Part shown: one piece after another, positions 62,713-64,000 of the stretch
Numbering within the stretch: position 1 is the first letter of the stretch
Layout of the letters: every line of letters starts with the position of its first letter
Source of the DNA: Cohnella silvisoli
Lineage (GTDB): Bacteria > Bacillota > Bacilli > Paenibacillales > Paenibacillaceae
Direction: 5' to 3'
Length of the DNA stretch: 64,000 nucleotides
Assembly (NCBI RefSeq): GCF_021190915.1
Contig: NZ_JAIOAP010000002.1
Coordinates: 558,001-622,000 of the forward strand
Position numbers and translations under genes: made by a program
Notes under the pieces: model-generated
Told to the model about the DNA's origin: nothing
Seen by the model: only the letters and a program-made list of their open reading frames with translations
Databases searched by the model: none

Positions 62713-63951
62713 TTATGATTCCAAAATGTTCTGCCCGATATATTGTCCTTCGTGCAAGCCTCCCGGGCAGGCGAACATAGCGCTGGCAATGTGGGAAGTA
62801 TACTCATTGAGCTTATCCTGTGATTGCATAAGCTTAAGCATCGGCACGAATTGCTCGTCGGGGTTTTTCTGATAGCTGATGAACAAAAGTCCCGCATTCA
62901 CGTTGCCCGTCCGCAGGTCGACGCCATCCGTATACGAATAACCTCTGCGGTGGATGAGCTGCTTCGATTGCTTGGCAAGGCGCACGTGGGCGCTTTCCGG
63001 CATTCGGGACGGATCGACCTTATCGAATTCGTCTTTGGTGCCGTAGGATGCTCCCGAATCCTTATGTCGCCCGAACGTATCCTCCTGATCGCTAAGCGAA
63101 GACCGATCCCATACCTCAAGGAGCATGCGCACCTTTCGGTAAGCCATGTAAGTGCCGCCTTTCATCCAAGCCGGTTCGCCTTCGCCCGCCCATACGACGT
63201 CGTCGTAGCCGGTCGGTGTCTGATGAAGCCCGTTCGCCGTTCCGTCCTTAAACCCGAACAGGTTGCGAGGCGTTTTCCCGGGACTTCCGCTAATGAAACC
63301 TTCTTGAATCCAATTAAGCGTCGCGGAGCCCGTGGACAGTCGAATGAAATTTCGTACCGCATGGAAAGCGACTTGCTGATCCTCCGCGCACACTTGCACG
63401 CATACGTCCCCGCCTGACAAGAGCGGATCGATATTGTCTCGCGGCATGCGGGGAATATCTTTCAGGTAACGAGGAGTTTGGCTGGAAATGCCAAACCGGT
63501 CTTTGCCTTCCTGACTAAAGAACGTAGGCCCAAACCCGAATGTCACCGTTAGCTTCGAAGCCGGCAAGTCTACCGTTTCTCCCGTATCGCTTGGAGGCAG
63601 CAGCGGATTGTCACCCGTCTTCATTGTACCGCCCGCCGTACTCAAATCGCTGAAGCGCGTCCAATCCCGGAATAATCGAATGACGGCGGCCCGGTCCGAC
63701 GCGGTAATGCGGAAACTGGCTAAATACATATAAGTTTGCTGCGGAGTAATGATCCCGGCCTGGTGTTCACCGTACATCGGTATGAGGTCGCCGGCAGGTT
63801 CAGTCTCGTTAGCCGTTGAATTCGCGGGAACGACGGCGTTCTGGATCGCGCTCATTCCTGTTGCGCCGATTGCCAAGCCGACTCCAGCCACGGCCGACAT
63901 TTTCAGAAAATCACGCCTTGATATTCCCTCTTGTTTAGTTGATGCGTCCAT
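62713..63951 (-). CDS. efeB: EfeB-type Dyp peroxidase/deferrochelatase, Tat-exported
   Basis: A heme peroxidase of the EfeUOB iron-uptake system. The N-terminus has a Tat signal (SRRDFLKMSAVAGVGLAIGATG). Family motifs are GFKDGTANG with the catalytic Asp, the probable proximal His in MPESAHVRLAK, and WDRSSLSDQEDTFGRHKDSGA. 412 residues. GGGGAGAAGG precedes ATG 63951. Acts outside the membrane, oxidising ferrous iron or taking it from heme. Confidence 0.92.
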   Translation of the reverse strand: MDASTKQEGISRRDFLKMSAVAGVGLAIGATGMSAIQNAVVPANSTANETEPAGDLIPMYGEHQAGIITPQQTYMYLASFRITASDRAAVIRLFRDWTRFSDLSTAGGTMKTGDNPLLPPSDTGETVDLPASKLTVTFGFGPTFFSQEGKDRFGISSQTPRYLKDIPRMPRDNIDPLLSGGDVCVQVCAEDQQVAFHAVRNFIRLSTGSATLNWIQEGFISGSPGKTPRNLFGFKDGTANGLHQTPTGYDDVVWAGEGEPAWMKGGTYMAYRKVRMLLEVWDRSSLSDQEDTFGRHKDSGASYGTKDEFDKVDPSRMPESAHVRLAKQSKQLIHRRGYSYTDGVDLRTGNVNAGLLFISYQKNPDEQFVPMLKLMQSQDKLNEYTSHIASAMFACPGGLHEGQYIGQNILES

Positions 63952-63965
63952 TTCCTTCTCCCCTT

Positions 63966-64000
63966 CTATCGTCCTAAAGGATACTCGCCGTTTGGGACAT
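63966..64000 (-). CDS. C-terminal end of an upstream gene, possibly efeO
   Basis: The minus strand reads VPNGEYPLGR and TAG at 63968-63966, 14 bases before the efeB start. In EfeUOB operons the gene before efeB is usually efeO. Ten residues do not prove identity. Confidence 0.35.
   Translation of the reverse strand, partial: VPNGEYPLGR

Overview
The window reads as chromosomal DNA of a Gram-positive soil bacterium of the Paenibacillaceae (Paenibacillus/Cohnella type). Strong GGAGG ribosome sites precede almost every gene. The core genes match that group: a ccpN-yqfL pair, a YesMN-type two-component system beside an ABC importer without its own ATPase, many AraC and Gfo/Idh/MocA proteins, and glycoside hydrolases GH51, GH4, GH78 and GH36. 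Family calls come from reading the protein sequences; no database search was possible.

Layout. 1-6.3 kb: WYL regulator, AlkD-like DNA repair protein, RluA-type pseudouridine synthase, and an ArsR-type regulator divergent from a GH51 arabinofuranosidase. 6.3-7.4 kb: a 51-bp tandem repeat array and a stand-alone LytTR regulator with a cre-like site. 7.4-10.7 kb: an IS200/IS605-type element whose only gene, tnpB, is split by a group II intron encoding its own reverse transcriptase. 10.8-11.4 kb: a collapsed glycine-betaine transporter remnant. 11.4-27.5 kb: central carbon regulation (yqfL, ccpN, transaldolase-like gene), a GH4 glycosidase with AraC regulator, adenosine deaminase, a 52-bp repeat array, KDPG aldolase, a four-gene sugar-modification operon, and assorted membrane and hydrolase genes.

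27.6-42.3 kb: an AT-richer carbohydrate block that looks acquired. It holds a GH78 rhamnosidase, an ABC importer, a YesMN-like histidine kinase/response regulator and a very large secreted beta-helix protein. A toxin-antitoxin remnant lies at one edge and a truncated tRNA-Leu 3' half at the other. The importer and the beta-helix protein have nearly superimposable promoter regions, so they are probably one regulon for rhamnose-containing pectin.

42.7-52.7 kb: a second two-component system behind an esterase, another 51-bp repeat array, thymidine kinase, a GH36 galactosidase-like enzyme with a Gfo/Idh partner and an AraC regulator, a WrbA-like flavoprotein and a YedK-like protein lacking its usual glutamate. 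53-57.7 kb: a decaying copper-resistance cluster (intact copB and copZ, broken multicopper oxidase and glutaredoxin) followed by an ORF-less group II intron. 57.8-64 kb: another Gfo/Idh protein, an IS3-family element killed by a stop codon, a lipoprotein, LrgA/LrgB, and an EfeB-type peroxidase.

The best-supported unusual observations are two group II introns whose ends are fixed by EBS1/IBS1 pairing (one splices tnpB back in frame), the shared promoter of the pectin regulon, related 51-bp intergenic arrays 39 kb apart, and a probable ATC start for ccpN.
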